From contig MJCC01000014.1 of the NCBI GenBank assembly GCA_001766655.1, forward strand, positions 262,910 to 326,909: 64,000 nt of DNA. The letters are read 5' to 3'. Both the position numbers and the translations under genes were made by a program. This DNA is from Phytomonas francai (lineage: Eukaryota; Euglenozoa; Kinetoplastea; Trypanosomatida; Trypanosomatidae). This document shows positions 56,753 to 64,000 of this stretch, in pieces. Every line of letters starts with the position of its first letter. The stretch's first letter is position 1. The notes beneath the pieces were generated by a model. That model had not been told where the DNA came from. It saw only the letters and a list, made by a program, of their open reading frames with translations, and searched no databases.

Positions 56753-57953
56753 TGTTTACACCATGTATGGATTTCCTCTCCAAGTTTCGGTTTCAGAAAA
56801 ACTTTTTCCCCTTTCGCTATGACATCTGTTAAACGAATGACGTCATACATATTTATTACGGTGAGCGTAAAGGGCAGAAGGAAAAGGTTCATAGAGTGAG
56901 AGTCAAAGTAACTACATCCAAAAAGTCCACGTTTTTTTCACATTTAAAACTTGGAAAAACATAAAAAGTGAATATGCGAAGGAGGGAAAGAAAATCTAAG
57001 GGGTCTGCCATTTACATTTTTTTCAACACAAAAACATTTCCTTTTGGTTTTCCACTTCCCTCCCTCTGAATACCGAATTAAAAAACGTTCTTTTCGCCTA
57101 CTTAATGCAATGCTTTAGTTGTTAAAAAAAATTGGGGGTAAGTAAAGGAAAAGATAAAGATAAGACGGAACTATTAACAAAACAAAAACAAATAAAACAT
57201 GGTGGGTAAGGTGTGTGTCAGGAAAGAAGGAGAAAAGAAAGAAATAAAGCACAAAGAGGAAAATTTTTAGGTTAAGAAATTAGCAACCACAAACGCATAG
57301 TCATAGCAAGGGCATGATAAAGGGTAAACACAATCATCACCTCTTCTGGTTTAGAAGAATTTGAATACGAGCAAAACAGGGGAAAAATAAAAATAAATCA
57401 TTAAGAAAAAGAGGAAAATTCAAGATACTACGGGCAAGCTAGACTCTAACACGATCAATCAGAGGAATGCCTGAAGTAGGGAGCGCGCATTTCATCCACT
57501 ACTTGCTTTAACACTTGCAATGATGCCAAACCATATCATTATCGTTATCAATGGGGTTCTTCCATGTCCGTTGGAAAACCGTAAGACACCAATGCATCTA
57601 TCATGCTCCAATTAGATGGGAAGGAAAGATATATGCGGGGAAAGACTTTTCGAATTTGAACCCTCTACAAGTGGATACGATACAAAGGTCAATTCTTTCC
57701 GTAGGGTTTCATAAAGCGAAAAGTTCCGCAAAAAAGTGTCCAGTTTACGATTTTTACATTTTTGTCAGTACTCATCGTATCACTAAGCCACCTCTTCCCC
57801 AAGGAGCCGAAGTTCATACATTTTTATTACTAGTGTAAAAGGCAGATAAGCAATTGACAAAAACGATATTTCCCGCCGCAGTGTGAATTTGTTAGTTCGC
57901 TATATATATATAAATATATATATAAGCCATACGCTTTCTTAATGTCCTGCATC
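55070..57953. other. 2.9 kb gene-free stretch
   Basis: The longest spacer in the array. It is AT-rich, with a C10 run (56060-56069), a (TA)15 tract (56720-56750), another TA tract (57899-57924) 30 bases 3' of the CCCH gene stop, and A-rich sequence around 57120-57420. Plus-strand frames (55471-55809, 56327-56692, 57551-57838) have AT-driven composition and no domain. No RNA gene was recognised by eye. Confidence 0.6.
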
Positions 57954-58775
57954 TTAAGGCTCCAAAATCATCCCCGCATTGCTGCGAAGTTCGTCCTCTT
58001 CGTCCATGTTTACGAAGCTGCAGCCCGACTTCATCGGTGGCCTACTTACCTCGACCAAAGGCTCGACCTCACCGTAGACCTCCGCCGGGAAGTAGCCGTT
58101 GCCTTCGGATGGAGCCTCGTATAGCATCTCGTCATCATACGGGATCTGCGGCCCGAACTCGGGGTTCCCTTCCGGTCCCTCCCCCGCGTGTTCGATCGTG
58201 AGCGGTGTGCTCCAGAGCCGATCCTCGACGTTCAGGATCGCGGGGAGGTAGGGATTATGGCGGTAGCACCGCTGCCCCCCTGGGCAGCTCTCCCAAACCC
58301 CCACCGCCGGACCTTCCGCGGCGTACGTCGGCCGCCATCTCCCGGAGACCTGCTGTATGGCCTCCTCAAACGAGGGCGGGCGGCGCTGCGCCTTCATCGG
58401 CGGGGGCGCCGTCTTCTGCGTGCCGACCCACGCCTCCCTCTCCTTCGCCCGCGTGGGGGCCACCACCTGCTGCTGCTGCTGTTGCTGTTGCTGCTGCTGG
58501 AAGGCCTTGATCGCGACCTCGCTTACGAGCCCGTCGCGCAGGTTGGCCTCGGAGGTCCGGAGCTCGTGCGCGCCGTGGGCGAACATGCACCGCGTCTTGT
58601 ACGCACACAGCCCCGTCGCGGCGTAGTTGCGGCACAGCCGCGTCTTGTACCGCTCCGCGAGGATGGGCCTGGGGGCCGGGCTGCCGCCGCGGCTCTCCGT
58701 CTCCCCGTTCTGGCTCAGCTCCCGCTCCGCGACGGCGGGCTTTGACACGGGTGTGACACGGGGGGTCTGCATCAT
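57954..58775 (-). CDS. CCCH zinc-finger protein with poly-Q and HNPY motif
   Basis: Likely RNA-binding post-transcriptional regulator. The 273-residue product has one C-x8-C-x5-C-x3-H finger: Cys48, Cys57, Cys63 and His67 in the context RYKTRLCRNYAATGLC. A Gln run of about 11 residues (93-103), encoded by a CAG/CAA repeat, follows. Near residues 170-176 is CYRHNPY. In trypanosomes the HNPY-type motif is known as the docking site for MKT1, a coactivator that stabilises or translates bound mRNAs, and several trypanosomatid CCCH proteins carry it. The C-terminal third is acidic. The sense-strand sequence before the start contains a CAA/CAG repeat (58817-58852). In an organism controlling expression mainly after transcription, this would be a regulator; its targets are unknown. 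Confidence 0.85.
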   Translation of the reverse strand: MMQTPRVTPVSKPAVAERELSQNGETESRGGSPAPRPILAERYKTRLCRNYAATGLCAYKTRCMFAHGAHELRTSEANLRDGLVSEVAIKAFQQQQQQQQQQQVVAPTRAKEREAWVGTQKTAPPPMKAQRRPPSFEEAIQQVSGRWRPTYAAEGPAVGVWESCPGGQRCYRHNPYLPAILNVEDRLWSTPLTIEHAGEGPEGNPEFGPQIPYDDEMLYEAPSEGNGYFPAEVYGEVEPLVEVSRPPMKSGCSFVNMDEEDELRSNAGMILEP

Positions 58776-60199
58776 CGCACGGGCTCCTTTTGTCGGTACC
58801 GTAGGGCTTTTAGGGAGGGGTTGTTGTTGTTGTTGTTGTTGCTGTTGTTGTTGTGACTTCCTTCGCAGGATCGTTTGGGTTTCTTGCGCTGGATTCGAAG
58901 AATGGAAAGCTCTCTTGCAAATAGAATTTTGGGTTTTTTTTTTTTGCGGTTGTTAGTAGCGAAAAATCTAACGAAACGTGGATGGAAAAGGGAAGAAGAA
59001 CGAACTATCGCCACGTGTAACCCATTTGACGTACAAGCAAATCTTTAAGACGATGGTGTTATTTAGGGAAGAGTGGGAGTAGACGAATCAACTCACATAT
59101 CTTTTTTGTAGCATTTTTTTAAAAAAATATTAATTAGGTAACAGCTCTGTAATCCGTGCATGCGGGAGGGACACACACGATCATTACTATCGACATTTTC
59201 GGAGGTCGCAGGCTTTTTCACCAAGGAATAGATGCTCGTTGCTTCCATTCTATCCTTTTCTTTGTTTAGGAGGGGTAATCGTATCTTACACCTTGAATTT
59301 TGTCGTTTTCTATGTCTTATCCATATTGTCACCTCTTTAACAAGAAAAAAATATCAGTAAAAAGAGGTAAAGAACATAGTTATTTCTCCTTTATATATAC
59401 CAAAAGCTGTGTTACAGTGGAAGCAAAAAAAAAAGACCCCCAAAGCGATATGTATGCCGAAAATTTTCGATCATAAAAGCATGACTATAACGAAAATCAA
59501 TATAAATTTCCTAAAGAGCGAAATGAAAAACAAGATCAAGCGGAATGCAATAAGCAAAGGCTTTTCGATAGAAAATAGTCCAATCCGTAGATAAAAACTT
59601 AACGAATATGACTAAAGTTCTAGAAATAAAAGCAGGGAGTTGATACCACGCACAACAACAGAGGGTGAAATATTTCTGATAGCTTTTAACGTTTCCCTTT
59701 ACTTTTGAACCAAATTATAATCATTAAGTCACAAAGGGAGGCATATGTTGAGGCTAGTTTTGATATATTCTCTCCCTCATGTTCGTTTCTATTTTAAAAA
59801 CTAGACATTCTTCACTGCTTCTATAAAATGTGTCGTTAACTTGGAAAAGGCATTTCAACTTTTTTATCCATTTTCAACTCACCCTTGAGCATGAACTGTA
59901 TATTCATCATGCGTATTCAACCTTAATATCCTCTTCTACAATTTATGTTCATCTAACACTCTACAACATTTTTTCATCTGACTAGGGTCGCGTTCCCTTC
60001 TCCAACTTATCACGAAGCATTGAAGATAATTTTTCCTTACTTTACCCATGGGAGGAAATTCACTACATGCCCATTTTATCAAACATTAACGCAAAATATT
60101 TAGATATTTGCCGTCTGAAATTCTTCTGAAATTGGCTTCTCTTGAATCGAATTTATTATAATCACAGAATCATTAAATAAATAAGACAGACAATTATTT
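58776..60199. other. 5' flank of the CCCH gene and long spacer
   Basis: About 1.4 kb. A (GTT)n-type repeat (58817-58852) sits in the likely leader of the CCCH gene. The rest is AT-rich; frames at 59093-59332 (non-ATG start) and 59409-59594 are unsupported. Confidence 0.6.
58817..58852. repeat. GTT/GCT trinucleotide repeat in predicted 5' leader
   Basis: Nine to twelve GTT-type units with one GCT variant, about 45-75 bases upstream of the CCCH protein ATG. On the sense strand it is CAA/CAG. Confidence 0.85.
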
Positions 60200-61225
60200 T
60201 TAGGCTTGTGGAGGGGCTCCGCCTTCCACATCATCCTGCTGCGGGGGCTGTCGTTGTGAGTTTCCCTCTGCTTGTGGGGAGGCATTATTGCTTCCGTTAT
60301 TTGCCTCTTCGTGAAGACTTTCATGAATACGTCTCAGGGTCCAGTCGAAAACATAGTCGACATGATAGCCCTCCTGCACAAAGAGCTCACGGAATAGACG
60401 TTTTAAGTAGTTGTAGTCCGGCTTATCTTCAAACCGGAGACAACGGACGTAGTTCATGAACGCCGTGAACTGTAGCGGCAAGCCCTTGCACAGGATCTCA
60501 ATTGGTGTCGATTGCTTTCGTTCGGATATACGATTGTACTTATCTTGTTTTGTATGCGCCTTCAGGCCCTGCCACGGCAAAGAACCACGTAAAAAGTATA
60601 TGAGAATGTATCCAATACCCTCCAGATCATCTCGTCGGCTCTGTTCGATGCCAATATGCGTGTTGATGCTACAATAGCGTGCCGTGCCTGTCAAGGATTT
60701 TCCTTCCTTATATATAATATGCTGGTGAGTGCGGGGGTCACGGTACTTTTTGGCTAACCCAAAATCAATAATGTAGACATGGTGCCCCTTGCGTCCGGTA
60801 CCCATAAGAAAGTTGTCAGGCTTGATGTCTCGATGGAGGATGCTTCTGCTATGCACAAACTCGATGCGACTAATCATCTGGTCGGCAAGCATCAGCGTCG
60901 TTTTCAAAGACAGCCTCCTATCACAGAAGCTGAAAAGATCTTCGAGAGAGGGCCCGAGAAGTTCGATAACCATCACATTGAATTCTCCCTCCGTACCATG
61001 ATAAAAGACTACTGGGATACCAACCGCGCCACCACCACTGTTAAGGATACGATAGAAGCGTGCCTCATAAATGAGCTGTGGATGCCGTGTTTTGTATTGC
61101 TCGAGCTTGATGGCCACTGGCTCACCGGTCTGAATGTTTGTGCCGCGGAAAATCTCACCGAAGGAGCCCGACCCAATCTTTTGCCCGATTCGGAAACGGT
61201 TGCCGACACGAAGCTCCACGTTCAT
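60200..61225 (-). CDS. CK1: casein kinase 1 (CK1.2-like)
   Basis: Ser/Thr kinase of the CK1 family, 341 residues, acting in signalling and cell-cycle control. It has [11 protein letters not shown] (18-28), the catalytic Lys40 in [16 protein letters not shown] with Asp133 and [10 protein letters not shown] (Asp154). The CK1-specific SIN sequence appears in [10 protein letters not shown], in place of APE. The short tail is Gln/Asn-rich and ends GGAPPQA. It is close to CK1-delta/epsilon type enzymes and to the kinetoplastid CK1.2 family, which is secreted or exported in some species. A truncated copy of its 3' part lies to the right (62145-62494). Confidence 0.92.
   Translation of the reverse strand: MNVELRVGNRFRIGQKIGSGSFGEIFRGTNIQTGEPVAIKLEQYKTRHPQLIYEARFYRILNSGGGAVGIPVVFYHGTEGEFNVMVIELLGPSLEDLFSFCDRRLSLKTTLMLADQMISRIEFVHSRSILHRDIKPDNFLMGTGRKGHHVYIIDFGLAKKYRDPRTHQHIIYKEGKSLTGTARYCSINTHIGIEQSRRDDLEGIGYILIYFLRGSLPWQGLKAHTKQDKYNRISERKQSTPIEILCKGLPLQFTAFMNYVRCLRFEDKPDYNYLKRLFRELFVQEGYHVDYVFDWTLRRIHESLHEEANNGSNNASPQAEGNSQRQPPQQDDVEGGAPPQA
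60217..60566. repeat. direct repeat, left copy (CK1 3' part)
   Basis: Directly repeated 350 bases, offset by 1928 from the copy at 62145-62494. No mismatch was noticed by eye within this span. Confidence 0.85.
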
Positions 61226-62115
61226 CCTTACTCCGTGTCTTATGCTTTAATTGTATTTCTCCACCTGCTATGAGCGTTTAAAACCCAATAGGTTGTCAAT
61301 ATTTGTGAAAAGCAAATTAAACTAACACACTAAAATATTAAATGCTACCCGGGAACGACACCACACACTTGTACAATTTGTAACAGCAGAGTGTGGAGAA
61401 TTTGAAGGCGAGACAGGAAAGATCGAAGAGAAATTGAAAGGTCAGCTTCCATACAAAGAAAATAATCCTTTGAGATGAATCCTACCCATTTGCCCCAACA
61501 GCACCAAATGGAGGTGTTAATGGCAGACACCGCCTTTCTTGAAATATTGCAGAAAGGGAGCGGAAAGGGATTCCAATGTGGAAATCCTTCGGCTCGACTC
61601 ATCTCAACATCCGCAGAACAAAGTCGCCTGCGCGGTGTTGGCCTGGTTTTGTTTTGTTTTTGTTTGTGCAGGAACCATTACAGTAATACGATTGTATACG
61701 AAAAATAATTAATACACTGGAGCACTCCAAAAAGATTAATGTTATTAAGCATTAAATACCTTTAGCCATGTTGGATAAAAGAGTAATAGACCATCCTGAT
61801 GAAGGGGAAAACCTTCTTCCCTGAGAGCGCAAGCGTTTAGATTTCAAACAGGAACTTTGAAACTAAAAAGAAACCCAAGTGAGCGCAACCTGGCATCGGA
61901 GGCGATGTATAGAGGACTAAAAGCATTAGTCTCATAACTAAACACAAAAGAATCGAAGTAATGACCGAAAATGATATATTTATATTGAGTGTACCGACCC
62001 AACGAAACACATACCTCGTTCCACACGTCGCCTCGCACAGATTCCGAACGCCCCCACATCTGGATTTCGTCAGACCAGCTGCATCGTCAATTCGGTAATG
62101 TTGTGAGTTCATTTA
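61226..62115. other. spacer between CK1 and its truncated copy
   Basis: About 890 bases, AT-rich in part, no gene seen. The 5' flank of CK1 is on the left and the 3' end of the partial copy on the right. Confidence 0.6.
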
Positions 62116-62494
62116 TTACATCCTGTGCTCACTAGACGGAGGGACTCCGCCTTCCACATCATCCTGCTGCGGGGGCTGTCGTTGTGAGTTTCCCTCTGCT
62201 TGTGGGGAGGCATTATTGCTTCCGTTATTTGCCTCTTCGTGAAGACTTTCATGAATACGTCTCAGGGTCCAGTCGAAAACATAGTCGACATGATAGCCCT
62301 CCTGCACAAAGAGCTCACGGAATAGACGTTTTAAGTAGTTGTAGTCCGGCTTATCTTCAAACCGGAGACAACGGACGTAGTTCATGAACGCCGTGAACTG
62401 TAGCGGCAAGCCCTTGCACAGGATCTCAATTGGTGTCGATTGCTTTCGTTCGGATATACGATTGTACTTATCTTGTTTTGTATGCGCCTTCAGG
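62116..62494 (-). pseudogene. truncated CK1 copy (C-terminal part only)
   Basis: From 62145 to 62494 the sequence matches 60217-60566 of the CK1 gene, apparently base for base. It encodes residues of about 220-337: C-lobe and tail. The copy lacks everything upstream, so it has no Gly loop, catalytic Lys, HRD or DFG. At its 5' junction (62494/62495) similarity stops abruptly. At the other end the tail diverges to [11 protein letters not shown] and stops at 62116. A Met is available near 62409 but would yield a 97-residue fragment without catalytic residues. Its high identity means recent duplication, gene conversion with the intact gene, or a misassembly of a tandem CK1 array. Confidence 0.8.
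62145..62494. repeat. direct repeat, right copy
   Basis: Counterpart of 60217-60566 in the same orientation. Junction sequence on both sides is unrelated to the CK1 gene. Confidence 0.85.
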
Positions 62495-63132
62495 TCTTGG
62501 CAGCTGAGATTACACGTCCACCGGAAGTTGTCTATAGTTTGATATGTTCTACTAAATATGTTTGCTGTTCTTTATCGCAAGAGTATTTTCCCTTTATTTG
62601 GCGCTTGCTTTAATAATTTATACGAGTGATTAAGAGAAGAAAATATTTTTTTTTCAAATTTATTCATACAGATGCATTTTCAGATGTCAGTATTGTTTTA
62701 TGTTTTTTATTTTTATTTATGCCTCAAGAACAAATAATAAGTACAAGCCTAGATTGAAGTTCTTATATATATAAATATATATATATATATTTCCTGAACA
62801 TTCGGAACTACATATACAGTAGCATTTTCCTGTGCATTTTCCACTTTAACTAGTTATGTGTACGAGCCTGCGAACACATATAAATTTAAACAGGAAAGTA
62901 ATGCATTTCCTTCTTGACTCTTTTCCTTTTCAGGATTATTCTACTCCCTTCTCTATCTTTTTTTATCCTTGGTTTATCTTTACCACCATTTCTCATAAGA
63001 CTCTTTGGATACTTATCATTTCCTTAGGAATCAAACAAGAATAAAAACGAGAAAATACAAAACTTTATCACTTGGAAATTCCCATATATACTACTCACAT
63101 GGATCTGACTGCTTCCAGTTTATGCCTTTTAT
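62495..63132. other. intergenic
   Basis: Spacer of about 640 bases, AT-rich, with a TA tract (62764-62792). No gene seen. Confidence 0.6.
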
Positions 63133-64000
63133 CTAGGATTTTTTCAAATCCAATTCACCCGAATCTTTGCCACTGGAGTCTCGCATGGAGGGTTGATCCA
63201 CGAGCGCGCGCCCGGCACCAGAGAATGGGATGTGTGCTCTTGGCTTTGCCTGCGCGATTCCACTGGTGGGCTGCGTTTCCCCGTTTCCACTCTCGGCGGG
63301 GTTGCGCTCATCACTCATTGGTGGGGCCATCAACTCGGTCGAGTCGCCCCCAAAGTAGTGATTCATGGGCTTCTTCCCCTTCTCACTTTTTTTTTCCGTC
63401 TGGTCTGCCGGATCGGCGTGTTGCGTGGGGAACCCCATAAGGCGGACACGTTCCTCAAGCTGATGCCGCTCAAGGGCTATCTGCCGCTCCTTCTCCTCCT
63501 GCGCTGCGAGAATATCGCTCATGCTCTGAAACTTACCATGGTGGCGGGCCGCGGGCTCTTGCGCGGGGGCCCGCCCGTCCGCGCGCGTGGACGGACCCGC
63601 CGTCGGCGGCTCCCCCGGACTCCTACTGGCGAACCCGCCCAGCGGGAATAGGCGGGAGAGGTTGTTGAGCAACCCCCCCCTTCCACTTCCGCCCCCGGCG
63701 GCCGCGCGCGGGGGGTCGGCCTCTTGCTTGGGCGCCTTCGCCTGCCCCGGGCCCCTCGCGATCACCCGCAGCGTCGACGAGGCCGTCATCCCGAGTTGAG
63801 AAAGCGGCCGCGGTTCCTCCTCCTCCACGCTGAACCGCCGCGGGGGGTAGGGGCGGGCGAAGACGAAGTCGTCGTGGCCAAGCAGCCGCGCAATCGCCGG
63901 GCGCACGGACGCGCGCAGCGTCGCCACGTCAGGGTCCAGCCCCGCGATCGTCTCCGTGCGCCCGTCCGCGAGGCCGCAGCGAATGTCGATGCGCCCCCCC
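63133..64000 (-). CDS. UBX-domain protein (partial, start beyond window)
   Basis: Probable p97/VCP cofactor. The open frame continues past the right edge, so the N-terminus is missing; the GTG at 63927 is not a start. The most upstream visible residues form a UBX fold: RIDIRCGLADGRTETIAGL, then a helix with VATLRASVRPAIARLL, then FARPYPPRRFS. The last corresponds to the family's F-P-R loop, and PLSQLGMTASSTLRVI is the closing strand. The rest, about 175 residues, is disordered, with a short conserved-looking helix (SMSDILAAQEEKERQIALERHQLEERV) and a Ser/Asp tail. UBX at the N-terminal side with a long tail is unusual, as UBX is most often C-terminal, but the missing part could change that view. 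Confidence 0.65.
   Translation of the reverse strand, partial: GGRIDIRCGLADGRTETIAGLDPDVATLRASVRPAIARLLGHDDFVFARPYPPRRFSVEEEEPRPLSQLGMTASSTLRVIARGPGQAKAPKQEADPPRAAAGGGSGRGGLLNNLSRLFPLGGFASRSPGEPPTAGPSTRADGRAPAQEPAARHHGKFQSMSDILAAQEEKERQIALERHQLEERVRLMGFPTQHADPADQTEKKSEKGKKPMNHYFGGDSTELMAPPMSDERNPAESGNGETQPTSGIAQAKPRAHIPFSGAGRALVDQPSMRDSSGKDSGELDLKKS

Noticed and set aside
55471..57838. Three plus-strand frames in the long spacer
   Set aside because: AT-driven composition, no domain, and opposite orientation to the array.

Overview
This window looks like nuclear DNA of a flagellated protist, most likely a kinetoplastid or close euglenozoan relative. Every gene I can support (about 25 intact genes, one gene cut by the window edge and one truncated duplicate) lies on the minus strand. 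They form one unidirectional array read from position 64000 towards 1. No gene needs an intron. Upstream of many start codons the sense strand shows a pyrimidine tract followed by the first AG a short distance before the ATG, which is the layout expected of a spliced-leader trans-splicing acceptor. Gene content fits: an STT3 oligosaccharyltransferase with a WWDYG motif, a soluble-type fumarate reductase fused to a C-terminal flavin/NADH reductase module, a CCCH zinc-finger protein with an HNPY motif, a CK1 kinase with a partial second copy beside it, and a CCDC39-like axonemal ruler protein. I infer the lineage from these features; no database was searched.

Layout from low to high coordinates, which is the reverse of transcription. 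0.9-4.6 kb: a hypothetical protein, an Isa2-like Fe-S assembly protein and an ER thioredoxin/PDI membrane protein. 5.2-9.8 kb: a large unknown protein interrupted by a 460-N gap. 10.8-18.5 kb: UBC4/5-type E2, a hypothetical protein, an AlkB-like dioxygenase, a zinc-finger protein invaded by a microsatellite, an Msp1/ATAD1 AAA ATPase and a thioredoxin-glutaredoxin fusion. 18.9-27.6 kb: CCDC39-like, an acidic small protein, a short-chain dehydrogenase, a MANF/ARMET-like secreted protein, a Prp43 DEAH helicase and a 68-residue protein. 27.9-29.65 kb: a gene-poor, G+T-rich island with a 60-N gap. 30.5-42.3 kb: fumarate reductase-like flavoprotein, rhodanese protein, STT3, a SelT-like protein with Cys in place of Sec, and a disordered protein. 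43.0-55.1 kb: KRI1, an Arg/Ser-rich membrane protein, an RS/RRM splicing-factor-like protein, a KsgA/TFB1M-type methyltransferase and a CAMK-like kinase. 55.1-57.95 kb: a 2.9 kb gene-free stretch. 58-64 kb: CCCH protein, CK1, truncated CK1 copy and a UBX-domain protein running off the end.

The neighbours are not functionally grouped, as is normal for polycistronic kinetoplastid arrays. Secretory-pathway genes (PDI-like, MANF-like, SelT-like, STT3), organellar genes (Isa2, Msp1, rhodanese, methyltransferase, fumarate reductase) and RNA/ribosome genes (Prp43, KRI1, RS/RRM, CCCH) are interspersed. Intergenic DNA is AT-rich with (TA)n tracts, many just 3' of stop codons, and with long G or C homopolymers that often coincide with assembly gaps. 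Coding GC varies sharply between and even within genes.
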